Of a stretch of 64,000 nt of DNA, positions 51,426-59,804 are shown one piece after another; position 1 is the stretch's first letter, and each line of letters opens with the position of its first letter. The stretch covers positions 1 through 64,000 of the forward strand of contig NZ_JADNOP010000002.1 of assembly GCF_015557635.1 (NCBI RefSeq). The letters are read 5' to 3'. Below the pieces are notes generated by a model that saw only the letters and a list, made by a program, of their open reading frames with translations, had not been told where the DNA came from and made no database searches. A program made the position numbers and the translations under genes. This DNA is from Fusicatenibacter saccharivorans. GTDB taxonomy: Bacteria; Bacillota; Clostridia; Lachnospirales; Lachnospiraceae.

Positions 51426-51537
51426 AGGGGAGGATAAGTATTTCCTTATTCTTCTTTTGTCTGTCTCATCGAACAGGGGAATTTCGATGATAGTCCTATT
51501 CTCCCCGGTATTTTTGTTTTTATACACTTCGTTTTCA

Positions 51538-52245
51538 TCAGCAGCAGAAAAATCCCCGTCCGCCGCAGCAGCAGCAATTGCAGATCGCATTGATCGCCAT
51601 GCACTCGCAGCACCATTTGCCGAGATCGCCGGCGCTTCTCTCATAGCCGTAGCCGCTTCCCATGTCGGAATACCACTGGCCGCTGCCCTGGAGCTGGTTT
51701 AAAAGCTGCTGGTACTGCAGATTCCGCGGTTCTAATTTGACTGCCATCTCGGCATCCTGCACGGCATTGATGTTGTTGCCGAGGCGCGAATTTGCGATCG
51801 CATGCAGGAAATACCATTTTCCGCTGCGGTCGGAAATGTCGTTCAGCACGTTCATCGCCTCGCGGAAGTGGCCGCTGTTGATGTAGTTGGCTGCCGCCTG
51901 CAGCCGCATTTCCTGCTCGGAATTTCCATAATCATTCCGTGCGGAGCCGCCGTTTCCGTACGCGCCGCCGAATGGGTCGAAGCCGCCGAACGGGCCATAG
52001 CCGCCGTAAGCATCTCCGCCATACGACGAACCTCCGCTCTGGTACGAGGTGCCGTGCTCGCGTTCATCCATGATCTGTTTGTACGCCTGCTGCACCTGTT
52101 TGAATTTTTCTTCTGCTTCTGCTTTATTCGGATTATTGATATTGGCATCCGGGTGATACGTCCGGCTGAGTTTTCGGTATGCTTTTTTGATTTCATCGTC
52201 CGAAGCCCCACGGGACACGCCCAGCACCTCATATGGATCTGTCAT
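51538..52245 (-). CDS. J-domain protein with Cys-rich C-terminal tail
   Basis: 235 aa. The J domain (residues 1-70) has the HPD motif in [11 protein letters not shown], which stimulates DnaK-type ATPases. A Gly/Tyr-rich linker (about 78-105; [15 protein letters not shown]) follows, then two TPR-like helices ([20 protein letters not shown]), and an unusual tail [16 protein letters not shown] ending GRGFFCC. It lacks the DnaJ zinc finger and substrate domains, so it is a specialised co-chaperone. GAGGAG precedes the ATG. Third gene of an operon with a zinc-ribbon membrane protein and DUF5685; the Cys-rich theme is shared. Confidence 0.9.
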   Translation of the reverse strand: MTDPYEVLGVSRGASDDEIKKAYRKLSRTYHPDANINNPNKAEAEEKFKQVQQAYKQIMDEREHGTSYQSGGSSYGGDAYGGYGPFGGFDPFGGAYGNGGSARNDYGNSEQEMRLQAAANYINSGHFREAMNVLNDISDRSGKWYFLHAIANSRLGNNINAVQDAEMAVKLEPRNLQYQQLLNQLQGSGQWYSDMGSGYGYERSAGDLGKWCCECMAINAICNCCCCGGRGFFCC

Positions 52246-52251
52246 CAGTCT

Positions 52252-53091
52252 TTATTTCTCCTCTTTTTGGCGCTCTTTTGCGCTTTTTCGCATTTCGTAT
52301 TTTTCCCAGATACCAGCATACAATATATTTCGCAGAATGTCTACATTTTCCAGGATCGGAAGTTTTTCAAATGCACGCGACGCTTCCGCCGTCATCATCA
52401 GCAGGATTTTTTCTGCGTTTTCCTCGAAGTCCGGCTGATCGGCGATGGACAGAAACGGGTTGTAGTTTCCGCTCTTTTTATCTTTTTCCACGTCATCAAG
52501 CGCATCCATCAGGTAAATGAATTTTCCGATGTAAAAGCCGACCTGGCGCAGATCATCGCTCCAGATGTCCTCCTCCGGAATATAGATCTCCGCCATCACC
52601 TCTCCGGTATAGCCTGCCGCAAGATCGAGGTCTGGATTGTTTTCCTTCTCGCATGCATGCAGCTTTTCGAGGTAATCCTGCACTGCTTTCGTCTGGCGCG
52701 GATACGATGCCTCGATGCGTGTCACAGATTTTTTCAAAGCCTTTGCCGCTGTAAACGCCGCGTAGTTTTTCTCGTCCTCCCAGTCATCCAGCAGATTGTA
52801 ATAGGCGAGCAGCACGTTCATGTCTGCGCAGTATTTTGTGTATTTATTCCGCAGGCATTTATGTTTTTTGCCGGGATGAAGAAAGCAGTAATGCTCCTCT
52901 TCTTTTGTCTCACACTCATAAAGCCCGGTCAGCAGGATGGAAAGAAATGTCATATCAAACGTCAGCATCGCCTGACCCTTTTTTCCATACGCCTCTTTGA
53001 TATCCTGACACAGACCGCAGTAGTATGCCTGATATTTGTTGTAATCTTTGACTTTCAGGTCATCCTTTCGGATGGTCACATAACCAAACAT
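52252..53091 (-). CDS. DUF5685 family protein
   Basis: 279 aa. The N-terminal GYVTIRKDDLKVKDYNKY and the cysteine pair in YYCGLCQDIKEAYG are characteristic, and additional Cys/His occur in HYCFLHPGKKHKC and KYTKYCADMN, a plausible metal site. Most of the rest is helical, with FIYLMDALDDVEKDKKSGNYNPF near 205-226; the DALDDVEKD acidic run recalls isoprenoid-synthase-fold proteins, but no catalytic assignment is justified. I choose the ATG at 53091 with AAGGAG 11 bp upstream over a GTG three codons earlier. Middle gene of the operon. Confidence 0.85.
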   Translation of the reverse strand: MFGYVTIRKDDLKVKDYNKYQAYYCGLCQDIKEAYGKKGQAMLTFDMTFLSILLTGLYECETKEEEHYCFLHPGKKHKCLRNKYTKYCADMNVLLAYYNLLDDWEDEKNYAAFTAAKALKKSVTRIEASYPRQTKAVQDYLEKLHACEKENNPDLDLAAGYTGEVMAEIYIPEEDIWSDDLRQVGFYIGKFIYLMDALDDVEKDKKSGNYNPFLSIADQPDFEENAEKILLMMTAEASRAFEKLPILENVDILRNILYAGIWEKYEMRKSAKERQKEEK

Positions 53092-53112
53092 GAATCGCAC
53101 TGCTCCTTTTTA

Positions 53113-53514
53113 TCAGGTGTTTTTGATGAATTTTGTTCCGCATTTCGGGCAGCGGATCTCGATGTGGCCTTTTCCTTTCGGCACACGCACCTGCTGATGG
53201 CAGGACGGGCAGCGGAAGTAGCAGTGCTCTTTATCCTTGAATGCACGGGTTCCGCCTCGGAAGAATCCGACGACGCGGTTTTTCAGTTCCAGGAATTTCT
53301 GGTTTTCCGCATACCGTTTAGAATGGTTCTTGGACATGATGCGCACATCCGCCCAGACGATCAGGACGAGTGCCAGGGTGTAGATAAGGGAGCTCCGTAC
53401 AACCGCTCCGAAAATCATCATGGCAACTGCCGCCCACATCATAAAATTGCCCAGCTGATCGATGCCGTAGCGGCCGTACATCAGGCGGGAAAGTTTTTCT
53501 TTCAGTTTATCCAT
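53113..53514 (-). CDS. Small membrane protein with C-terminal zinc ribbon
   Basis: 133 aa. Two hydrophobic segments (about 23-40 and 44-60, NFMMWAAVAMMIFGAVV and SLIYTLALVLIVWADV) and a C-terminal treble-clef-like zinc ribbon with CPSC and CPKC pairs. Both ends probably face the cytoplasm. First gene of the three-gene operon; the shared Cys pairs suggest a common metal or redox theme. Its role is unknown. Confidence 0.8.
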   Translation of the reverse strand: MDKLKEKLSRLMYGRYGIDQLGNFMMWAAVAMMIFGAVVRSSLIYTLALVLIVWADVRIMSKNHSKRYAENQKFLELKNRVVGFFRGGTRAFKDKEHCYFRCPSCHQQVRVPKGKGHIEIRCPKCGTKFIKNT

Positions 53515-53705
53515 TTTGTTCTCGTTTCTCCTTTTTCAAAGTATATGCCAATACTCTATCCCTTTTGAGGGAAAAAAGCAATCGAAAGCGCCATTAATTT
53601 TTTCTAAAAAATTCTTAAAACTTGCGGTGGATGTTTCTTTTCAACTGTGCTACACTTGGTTATGTTTCTTTATATTTTATTTTCAGTAAACGATCGGAGA
53701 TTTTT

Positions 53706-53942
53706 ATGAAACGACTCAAACAGATCGGCGCCCTTCTCTCCATCGCGGTCCTGATCGGATTCGGGCTTGGCGCCATGATTTTTGCGTTTATCGACACGCC
53801 GTTTGCACACAAGGCGCTGACGGTCTGCCTCTACTGTGCAATTACCGCACCAGTGCTCATCTATGCCATGATGCTGGTTGCCAAGGTTCTGTCGCACCGC
53901 GATGAGAACGACAAATCAGACAAAGGAGAAAAACAGTCATGA
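53706..53942 (+). CDS. Small two-helix membrane protein
   Basis: 78 aa, with two hydrophobic segments (IGALLSIAVLIGFGLGAMIF and ALTVCLYCAITAPVLIYAMML) and a charged tail rich in Lys and Asp. GGAG lies about 8 bp before the ATG; a longer frame of 28 codons upstream has no RBS. Its TGA overlaps the ATG of the HAD gene by 4 bp, so the two are coupled. I do not recognise a family. Confidence 0.7.
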   Translation: MKRLKQIGALLSIAVLIGFGLGAMIFAFIDTPFAHKALTVCLYCAITAPVLIYAMMLVAKVLSHRDENDKSDKGEKQS

Positions 53943-54541
53943 TTGATACCATTATTTTTGATGTAGGCCGCGTACTCGTCAACTGGGACTACGAGTCCTA
54001 TCTGAAACGCTTTGCTTTCGGTCCGGAAAAGACGAAAGCAATCGCCGCCGCAACCTTCGAAGGCCCTTACTGGCGCCAGTTCGACCGCGGAATTCTCGCA
54101 CCAGAGGAGATTGTAAAAGGATTCTGCTCCCTCGCCCCGGAATACACCGAAGAAATCAAAGAGGTTTTCGCCCACTGCGAGGAAACCATCACCCCGCTGC
54201 CGTATGCAGAAAGCTGGGTACGCTCCTTAAAAGAAAAAGGCTACCGCCTCTACATCCTCTCCAACTACTCCGGAGACCTCTTCGAGCGCACCAAAGAGAA
54301 AATGCCCTTCCTCCCCTACATGGACGGAACCCTCTTCTCCTACACCTGCCATTTAACAAAACCGGAACCGGAGATCCACCAGCACCTGATCCAGAAATTC
54401 TCCCTCACCCCGGACCGCTGCGTATTCCTCGACGACACCAAAGCAAACGTCGAGGCCGCAGAGCAGGCAGGGATTCATGGAATTCATTTTATGGGATATG
54501 AAGATGGCGTAGCACAGTTGAAAAAACTGGGCGTTCTTTAA
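53939..54541 (+). CDS. HAD-family phosphatase (subfamily IA, YihX-like)
   Basis: 200 aa. Motif I is IIFDVGRVLVNWD, with the nucleophile Asp followed by Val-Gly instead of the usual acid at +2, as in YihX-type enzymes (DLGNV). Motif II is LYILSNYS (about 100), and motif III/IV is KPEPEIHQ through CVFLDDTKANVEAA (about 160-175). Members dephosphorylate sugar phosphates or small metabolites. Follows and overlaps the small membrane protein gene. Confidence 0.92.
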   Translation: MIDTIIFDVGRVLVNWDYESYLKRFAFGPEKTKAIAAATFEGPYWRQFDRGILAPEEIVKGFCSLAPEYTEEIKEVFAHCEETITPLPYAESWVRSLKEKGYRLYILSNYSGDLFERTKEKMPFLPYMDGTLFSYTCHLTKPEPEIHQHLIQKFSLTPDRCVFLDDTKANVEAAEQAGIHGIHFMGYEDGVAQLKKLGVL

Positions 54542-54583
54542 AAAAACAGGCTGCCGCATTCGTGCGTCAGCCTGTTTTTTAGT
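54539..54583. terminator. Bidirectional terminator between the HAD gene and the glycan operon
   Basis: AAAAAACAGGCTG pairs with CAGCCTGTTTTTT around a short stem-loop extension. Confidence 0.85.
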
Positions 54584-54589
54584 ATTAAC

Positions 54590-57127
54590 TTACGCTTTCG
54601 CCGCCTCTTCCATCAGCCGCAGCATCAGTCCGACGCTGCCGACGTTATATCCGGCATAAGCGCGTCCGCCGATGTTTCCCGGCAATGCGAGGATCAGCAG
54701 TGGGAGTTTTTCTGCATCGATTCCCATTTTTTCGGCGATCGCCGGGGCGTCGTCGGATGGGTCGAGGTAGAGGGACATGTTGTGGATTGCTGCGCGGGCT
54801 TTCTGGAAAGTCGTGTTTTCCAGGTCGGCTTTCGTGCGGAGCACGGCTGCCATGGCAGCGTCTTTTGCGTTCCACTTCTCTGCGATTTCGATCAGCTCAT
54901 TCAGAACATGCTCGGTCGGCTCCTCTCCGGTTCCGAGGAAGGCCAGAAGGATCGGGCCGTCTTTGGTGAGATCGTTCAGGGTATGCGCCTTTCCATCCAG
55001 ATCCTCCAGCGTGATCTCCGGCAGTTCGATTTGCTCTAACAGCTCATCCAGCTCTTTTTTCACGGTTTCCAGATAAATCTCTTTTGCTTCTCCCGCCTTC
55101 AGTTCAAACACGCGGTATGCGGCATGCTGGTCACCGTTCGGCATACGCATACTTGTAATCAAACGATAGCAGCCCGGCTCCAGGGTCAGAGCCAGTGTTT
55201 TTCCATCGAATGCGATGTCTTCGTAATTCAGCGTCTCAAACACCGTTCCGTTCCACTTTCCGATGGTCCACGTCTGATAGTATTTCCATGCGCTTCCATC
55301 CTCCGCACGCAGTGTCAGAACCGCACTTTCCGTTTCCTCCTTCAAAACAGCTGCTTCTGTTTCCACACTGTGGAATTCCCCATCACGGTAATACTCCGGC
55401 TCCAGTGTCACCGGGTTCAGTCTTGCCGCTACATTGAGACTCCGGCAGATTGCCACAAACAGAATCTTCTGCGCCAGAGGACTTCCCTGTTTCATCGTAA
55501 GGACGCCGACCGGTGTTGCCATGATCGTGTCATACTCTTCTTCTGCATGGAAGGTAATATTCTTCTTAAGATAATCCAGAATCCGTTCCGGCTGCTCCGC
55601 AAAGCTGTGTTTTGTCTCTTCCTCAAAAAATCCGCGGATCACGCTCCGATATGGCGTCAGCTCCTCGAGGAAAATACGCGGGCAAAGAAGATCCTTCCTG
55701 AAAATCTCCTCCGGCAGATCCCCCTGCTCACAGTTGAGATGATCCTCTAAAACGGATGCCTTCAAGTCCTTCGCATCCTTTAATGCCAGCGAAAACAGCA
55801 GCTTCTTCCGGTTCGGATTTTCATCTTTGGAAAGGAATGTATAAACCTCCTCAAAATTCTCTCCTGCCCGGTGGAAAATCTCTTCCGCTTCCGGATACGC
55901 AGCAGCTTTTTTCTCATCAAAGCATGCTGCAAACCGTGCCTTCCGAAGCCGTTCCGCCTCTGCCATCCGTGCCGCATTGCGCTCCTTCTGCCCCTTTGTG
56001 GCAACGACATTCCGTACCGGCACCTCCTTCGGTGCCCGGATTTCCAGCGTCTGCCACCTGTCATCCGCTTCCGGAACCGCCTCTTCACGAAGCACCAGTT
56101 CCAGCGAATCCTCCTCCTCAATCCGCATCATTGCCTCTGCCCGGCGTATTCCGTCAAATGCCCGTACCCGGATATCGCCAAGGCCAAGTGTCATCTGAAC
56201 TTCTCCGTCCGCATCCGCAATTACCGCTGCAGCCGGGAAAAACTCTGCCATATTCAGGATTTCAACCACAACATGCGCTCCTGCAGCCGGTTTTCCCTTC
56301 TCATCCTTCACAAGAATCTTCACCAGCTTCGTTCTGCCATAAAAATCTGTATGGTTAAAGTAGTACAGCGCCCCTTCTTTTCCAAGATACTCCTCGTTAC
56401 TTTCCTTCACATAATCCGAGAAGTTCCGCGTATGAATCAGAATTGCCCGATTCGCCGGACCCGAGAACCAGCCGGTATCCAGCACTTCTTCCGGCTCACA
56501 GGCACCGAGAAAATGCCACTCGCCGTCCACAAACACCTCAACCCACGCATGATTGTCATCACAGTGCGCCCATCTTGGTGTATAGACCTGCCGCGCCGCA
56601 ATACCGACACTCCGATACGCCGTAACTGCAAACGTTGACTCCTCGCCGCAGCGTCCCTTTCCGCTCCGATACATCGTCATCGGAGATGCCGTTCTGCTGT
56701 CCGTCGCCTCATACGTTGCATGCTCCGCACACCAGTAATTAATCTCCAGAATTGCCTCCCAAAGACTCATTCCGGCTACACGCCCCATAATCTGCTCGTA
56801 AAAAAACGGTCTGCAGTCCGTAATATCCTCGGAATTGATCCGGTCATACAGCACATAATTTACAAACACATCCTCCGGCAGTTCCTTACACCATGCCACC
56901 TTCTCCCGCAGCATCAGCGCATGCTTCACGTACGAAAGAAAAAGGTTAAATCCATATTCTCCCGCATCCCTTACCGGCATCGTACCATACAGAAACTTCA
57001 TCAGCACAACCTCTTCTTCACTGCACTGTTTCAATTTTTCTTCGATAACAGGCATCACCGGAGCCAGAAGCTCTCTCCGTCCCTCAAATTTTTCCGTTGC
57101 ATATTTTTTCAAATTTTCTGAGATCAT
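54590..57127 (-). CDS. Transglutaminase-fold multidomain protein, last gene of the glycan operon
   Basis: 845 aa with no signal peptide, so apparently cytoplasmic. A papain-like transglutaminase core lies at about 120-235: GKGRCGEES has C160 and CDDNHAWVEV has H193. The third residue is not the usual Asp; the matching segment reads FLGACEPEE. A CarboxypepD-regulatory-like beta domain follows (about 270-345; KPAAGAHVVVEILN), then a charged helical region, a second core-like segment without an obvious Cys, and a C-terminal redoxin-like fold (about 720-840; DGPILLAFLG) lacking the CxxC. The ATG at 57127 has AAAGGGA upstream. Context: downstream of a GH18 and a GH29 gene. Peptidase, amidase or glycoamidase activity are all possible. 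Confidence 0.8.
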   Translation of the reverse strand: MISENLKKYATEKFEGRRELLAPVMPVIEEKLKQCSEEEVVLMKFLYGTMPVRDAGEYGFNLFLSYVKHALMLREKVAWCKELPEDVFVNYVLYDRINSEDITDCRPFFYEQIMGRVAGMSLWEAILEINYWCAEHATYEATDSRTASPMTMYRSGKGRCGEESTFAVTAYRSVGIAARQVYTPRWAHCDDNHAWVEVFVDGEWHFLGACEPEEVLDTGWFSGPANRAILIHTRNFSDYVKESNEEYLGKEGALYYFNHTDFYGRTKLVKILVKDEKGKPAAGAHVVVEILNMAEFFPAAAVIADADGEVQMTLGLGDIRVRAFDGIRRAEAMMRIEEEDSLELVLREEAVPEADDRWQTLEIRAPKEVPVRNVVATKGQKERNAARMAEAERLRKARFAACFDEKKAAAYPEAEEIFHRAGENFEEVYTFLSKDENPNRKKLLFSLALKDAKDLKASVLEDHLNCEQGDLPEEIFRKDLLCPRIFLEELTPYRSVIRGFFEEETKHSFAEQPERILDYLKKNITFHAEEEYDTIMATPVGVLTMKQGSPLAQKILFVAICRSLNVAARLNPVTLEPEYYRDGEFHSVETEAAVLKEETESAVLTLRAEDGSAWKYYQTWTIGKWNGTVFETLNYEDIAFDGKTLALTLEPGCYRLITSMRMPNGDQHAAYRVFELKAGEAKEIYLETVKKELDELLEQIELPEITLEDLDGKAHTLNDLTKDGPILLAFLGTGEEPTEHVLNELIEIAEKWNAKDAAMAAVLRTKADLENTTFQKARAAIHNMSLYLDPSDDAPAIAEKMGIDAEKLPLLILALPGNIGGRAYAGYNVGSVGLMLRLMEEAAKA

Positions 57128-57198
57128 GATTCTATCTATCCCTTTCTCTTTTTTCCTATCCGTCTCCACAACGTACATCCGCCCACCGGCGGCAGACG

Positions 57199-57263
57199 CC
57201 ATGTGAAAAAGGATTCCTTGCGATTTTTCAGGAACACCGGAGCGAGGAGCCTTTTCACATACC
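57199..57263. repeat. Inverted repeat between the GH18 and transglutaminase-fold genes
   Basis: ATGTGAAAAAGGATTCCTTG on the left is matched inverted by CGAGGAGCCTTTTCACAT on the right with a few mismatches, about 65 bp overall. No T run follows, so it is not a simple terminator; it may be an mRNA-stability hairpin or a small mobile remnant. Confidence 0.5.
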
Positions 57264-57280
57264 GGCTGTGGGTCACTACG

Positions 57281-58294
57281 CTACATATTTTTCTTTATAA
57301 ATGAAAGTAATTCTCCGCTGGGATCGCATTTATACTCCCAGAACATAATGCCCCCCATGCCCTTTTCTTTCAGGTACGCAATTTTCACCCCAAGTGACTC
57401 GCAGTCCTCATAGCTGATAAATGTTTCCCCGTCAAACAGATACGGAACCTTTGCCTGCTCATCCCAATACCGGATAAATCCCCTCTTTCCGATCCAGCTC
57501 TCTTTGAGCTCGCCATAGTCACCGCCATATCCTCCAACCGTCTCTGCTTCCATTCCAAGCCCGTTGCGGCATCCGGCGCCTTTTACTCCATCCCATTTTC
57601 TGGAATAAAACGGTACGCCAAGGATCAGCTTTTCCATTGGAACGCCTGCATTTGCAAAACCGTTCACTGCCTTCTCCACACATGCATCAAACAAATTTCC
57701 CTCACTGTGATACAGCGCCGCATGATGTCCCGTCACCTTCTGGAAACCGCCCTGCAGATCATACGTCATCAGCTGCACATAATCCAGATACCGGGAAGCC
57801 TCCTTCATATCTGTCTGCAGTGCAAAGTAAACATCTCCGCCGACTGCTGTCGTTACAAGCATGCCTTCTCTGTACGCGTCCAGTGTCTTCCGAAGCTCCG
57901 CCAGAAGCAGCGTATAATTCTCTTTATCCGATCTGTCCGACGCAATTCCTGCCAGCGATGTGCCCGGATACTCCCAGTCAATGTCAATACCGTCCAGACC
58001 ATACTCCTTCACAATTGCAAGTGCACTCGCAGCAAACCGCTCTCTTCCCTCTTTTGTTCTTGCAGCCTGGGAAAAGCCGTCTGCTCCCCAGCCGCCTACA
58101 GACAATACAATCTTCAGCTCCGGATTGCTTTTCCGAATGGATACCATTCCATCCCGTGCATCCTTTGCATCCCATACAACTTCTCCGTCCCGGATCAGAC
58201 CAAATGCAATATTGATCACGGTAAGTGCCCGCACATCCTCTTCTCGCATATGATTTAAGTCCGCCGTATTTACATAGCCAATTATTCTCTTCAT
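57281..58294 (-). CDS. Glycoside hydrolase family 18 protein
   Basis: 337 aa, a single GH18 TIM barrel. The catalytic signature DxxDxDxE is LDGIDIDWEYP with D101, D104, D106 and E108. The substrate-assistance region includes VQLMTYDLQGG (about 180), and the barrel ends IMFWEYKCDPSG. It should hydrolyse beta-1,4 bonds next to N-acetylglucosamine (chitinase or endo-beta-N-acetylglucosaminidase). No signal peptide: it would act on imported oligosaccharides. Same strand and order as the sugar importer; 27 bp from the GH29 gene. Confidence 0.92.
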   Translation of the reverse strand: MKRIIGYVNTADLNHMREEDVRALTVINIAFGLIRDGEVVWDAKDARDGMVSIRKSNPELKIVLSVGGWGADGFSQAARTKEGRERFAASALAIVKEYGLDGIDIDWEYPGTSLAGIASDRSDKENYTLLLAELRKTLDAYREGMLVTTAVGGDVYFALQTDMKEASRYLDYVQLMTYDLQGGFQKVTGHHAALYHSEGNLFDACVEKAVNGFANAGVPMEKLILGVPFYSRKWDGVKGAGCRNGLGMEAETVGGYGGDYGELKESWIGKRGFIRYWDEQAKVPYLFDGETFISYEDCESLGVKIAYLKEKGMGGIMFWEYKCDPSGELLSFIKKNM

Positions 58295-58321
58295 CTCATA
58301 AGCTCCTCTGTCCGAATCGTT

Positions 58322-59611
58322 TTACTCATTAAAGGTTACGACTTCCCCGTGTCCCAGATTGTAGGTGATCTCATCCTCAAGCTCCACCTTCACAACCGTT
58401 GCAAACGGATGAATACTCATCTCTCCGGCCCAGATCCAGAGCGTTCCCGGAATACCGCTCCATGGAAGTGAACCTGTGTAGGAGAACCGGAGCTCCTCTC
58501 CCGTATGCAGAACCGTCACCCTTTTTACCGGTGTTTTAATGCCTTTCACACACAGTGTCTCCTGCGGCTTATCATAGACGAAAAGATACATCGTCTTCTT
58601 ATCCGCCGAAATCGTGCTTCCGCCGAGGAAATGATTGTAATCCAGTCCTTTTTCTGTTCCAAATACCGCTTCCTCGTGGTCATGAATCCATCCGCCCAGA
58701 TCCAGAAGAACTTTCTCCTGGCGTTCATCCAGCGTTCCGTCCTCCTTCGGTCCGATATCCAGCAGCATTCTTCCTCCAAGGGTGATACAGTCGCAGAACA
58801 TGCGCACAATCTGACCGCTGCTCTTGTAATCATTGTCCGATGGACGATATCCCCAGGAATCGTTGATTGTCGTACAGAATTCCCATTCACCTTTCGGTCC
58901 GTACAGCGGAATTCCCTGCTCCGGTGTCTCATAATCTCCATAGCCCTGCATTCTCGAATTCAATACAACGTTCGGATTCAGGGTATGCAGATATTCCCTG
59001 AATTCCGGCATCTTCCACTGTGCCGCGCTCCGTTCCCAGTCACCATCAAACCATAAAAGATCCACCGTTCCGTAATTTGACATCAGTTCTTTTAACTGAT
59101 GATTGTTGAATTCCAGAAACTCCTGCCATTTCTCCGGCTCCTCCTCTTTTCCGGCCGGGGAACCATAGATATCGTTCAGACAGTCTTCTTTTTTCATTCC
59201 TTCCGGGTAAACCGTGCGGTACCGCGGATCCGACCAGTCGATCAGCGAATAATAAAGGCCGACCTTCAGACCTGCCTCACGCATGGCAGCTGTATACTCT
59301 TTTACCAGGTCGCGCGCTGCCGGTGTTTTCTTCACAACACTTAAATCACTGTATCCGGTATCAAACAGTGCCACGCCGTCATGGTGCTTCGCTGTCATAA
59401 CCACGTACTGCGCACCTGCTTTTTGAAACAGCTCCGCCCATTTTTTCGCATCAAACTTCGATGCTGTAAAGCCTTCACACTGTTTCATGTAATCTTCATA
59501 AGAAATATTTCCGTTGTGGAACGACCATGACTCTGACACATCACCCACCGCATAAATCCCATAATGGATAAAAATGCCCAGCTTCGCGTTCCGAAACCAG
59601 TCCTGCATCAT
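58322..59611 (-). CDS. Alpha-L-fucosidase, GH29
   Basis: 429 aa. The (beta/alpha)8 domain begins FRNAKLGIFIHYGIY, the fucose-binding VMTAKHHDGVALFDT lies at about 71-85, and the nucleophile Asp is D189 in LLWFDGDW. Family members retain configuration and remove fucose from glycans; the short C-terminal beta domain is present. No signal peptide. The gene follows the solute-binding protein after a terminator hairpin and may have its own weak promoter (TATAAT on the minus strand at 59712-59707). Confidence 0.95.
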   Translation of the reverse strand: MMQDWFRNAKLGIFIHYGIYAVGDVSESWSFHNGNISYEDYMKQCEGFTASKFDAKKWAELFQKAGAQYVVMTAKHHDGVALFDTGYSDLSVVKKTPAARDLVKEYTAAMREAGLKVGLYYSLIDWSDPRYRTVYPEGMKKEDCLNDIYGSPAGKEEEPEKWQEFLEFNNHQLKELMSNYGTVDLLWFDGDWERSAAQWKMPEFREYLHTLNPNVVLNSRMQGYGDYETPEQGIPLYGPKGEWEFCTTINDSWGYRPSDNDYKSSGQIVRMFCDCITLGGRMLLDIGPKEDGTLDERQEKVLLDLGGWIHDHEEAVFGTEKGLDYNHFLGGSTISADKKTMYLFVYDKPQETLCVKGIKTPVKRVTVLHTGEELRFSYTGSLPWSGIPGTLWIWAGEMSIHPFATVVKVELEDEITYNLGHGEVVTFNE

Positions 59612-59729
59612 CTCTTCCAGCTCCTCCTTTTTTTGTACTCCCGGATTAAAAGACTCCGGGCATAGCTTTTTTATCCGATCTAATTACCCCTTTATTGTTT
59701 CTTCCCATTATATCAGTTCTTGCCCAAAA

Positions 59730-59771
59730 AGAAAGGCATATTACCGTTTTACACTGTAATATGCCTTTTTT
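59730..59771 (-). terminator. Terminator between the solute-binding protein and the fucosidase
   Basis: AAAGGCATATTAC (59732-59744) pairs perfectly with GTAATATGCCTTT (59756-59768); U-rich on both sides. Partial read-through would give high binding-protein and lower enzyme levels. Confidence 0.75.
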
Positions 59772-59804
59772 CACGCCACAGGAAATATCGTTACCTTTTC
59801 CTGT

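Noticed and set aside
51802-53568. 588-aa open frame on the plus strand
   Set aside because: It runs antisense across the J-domain, DUF5685 and zinc-ribbon genes, which have RBSs and recognisable domains; the translation looks like a hydrophobic antisense product.
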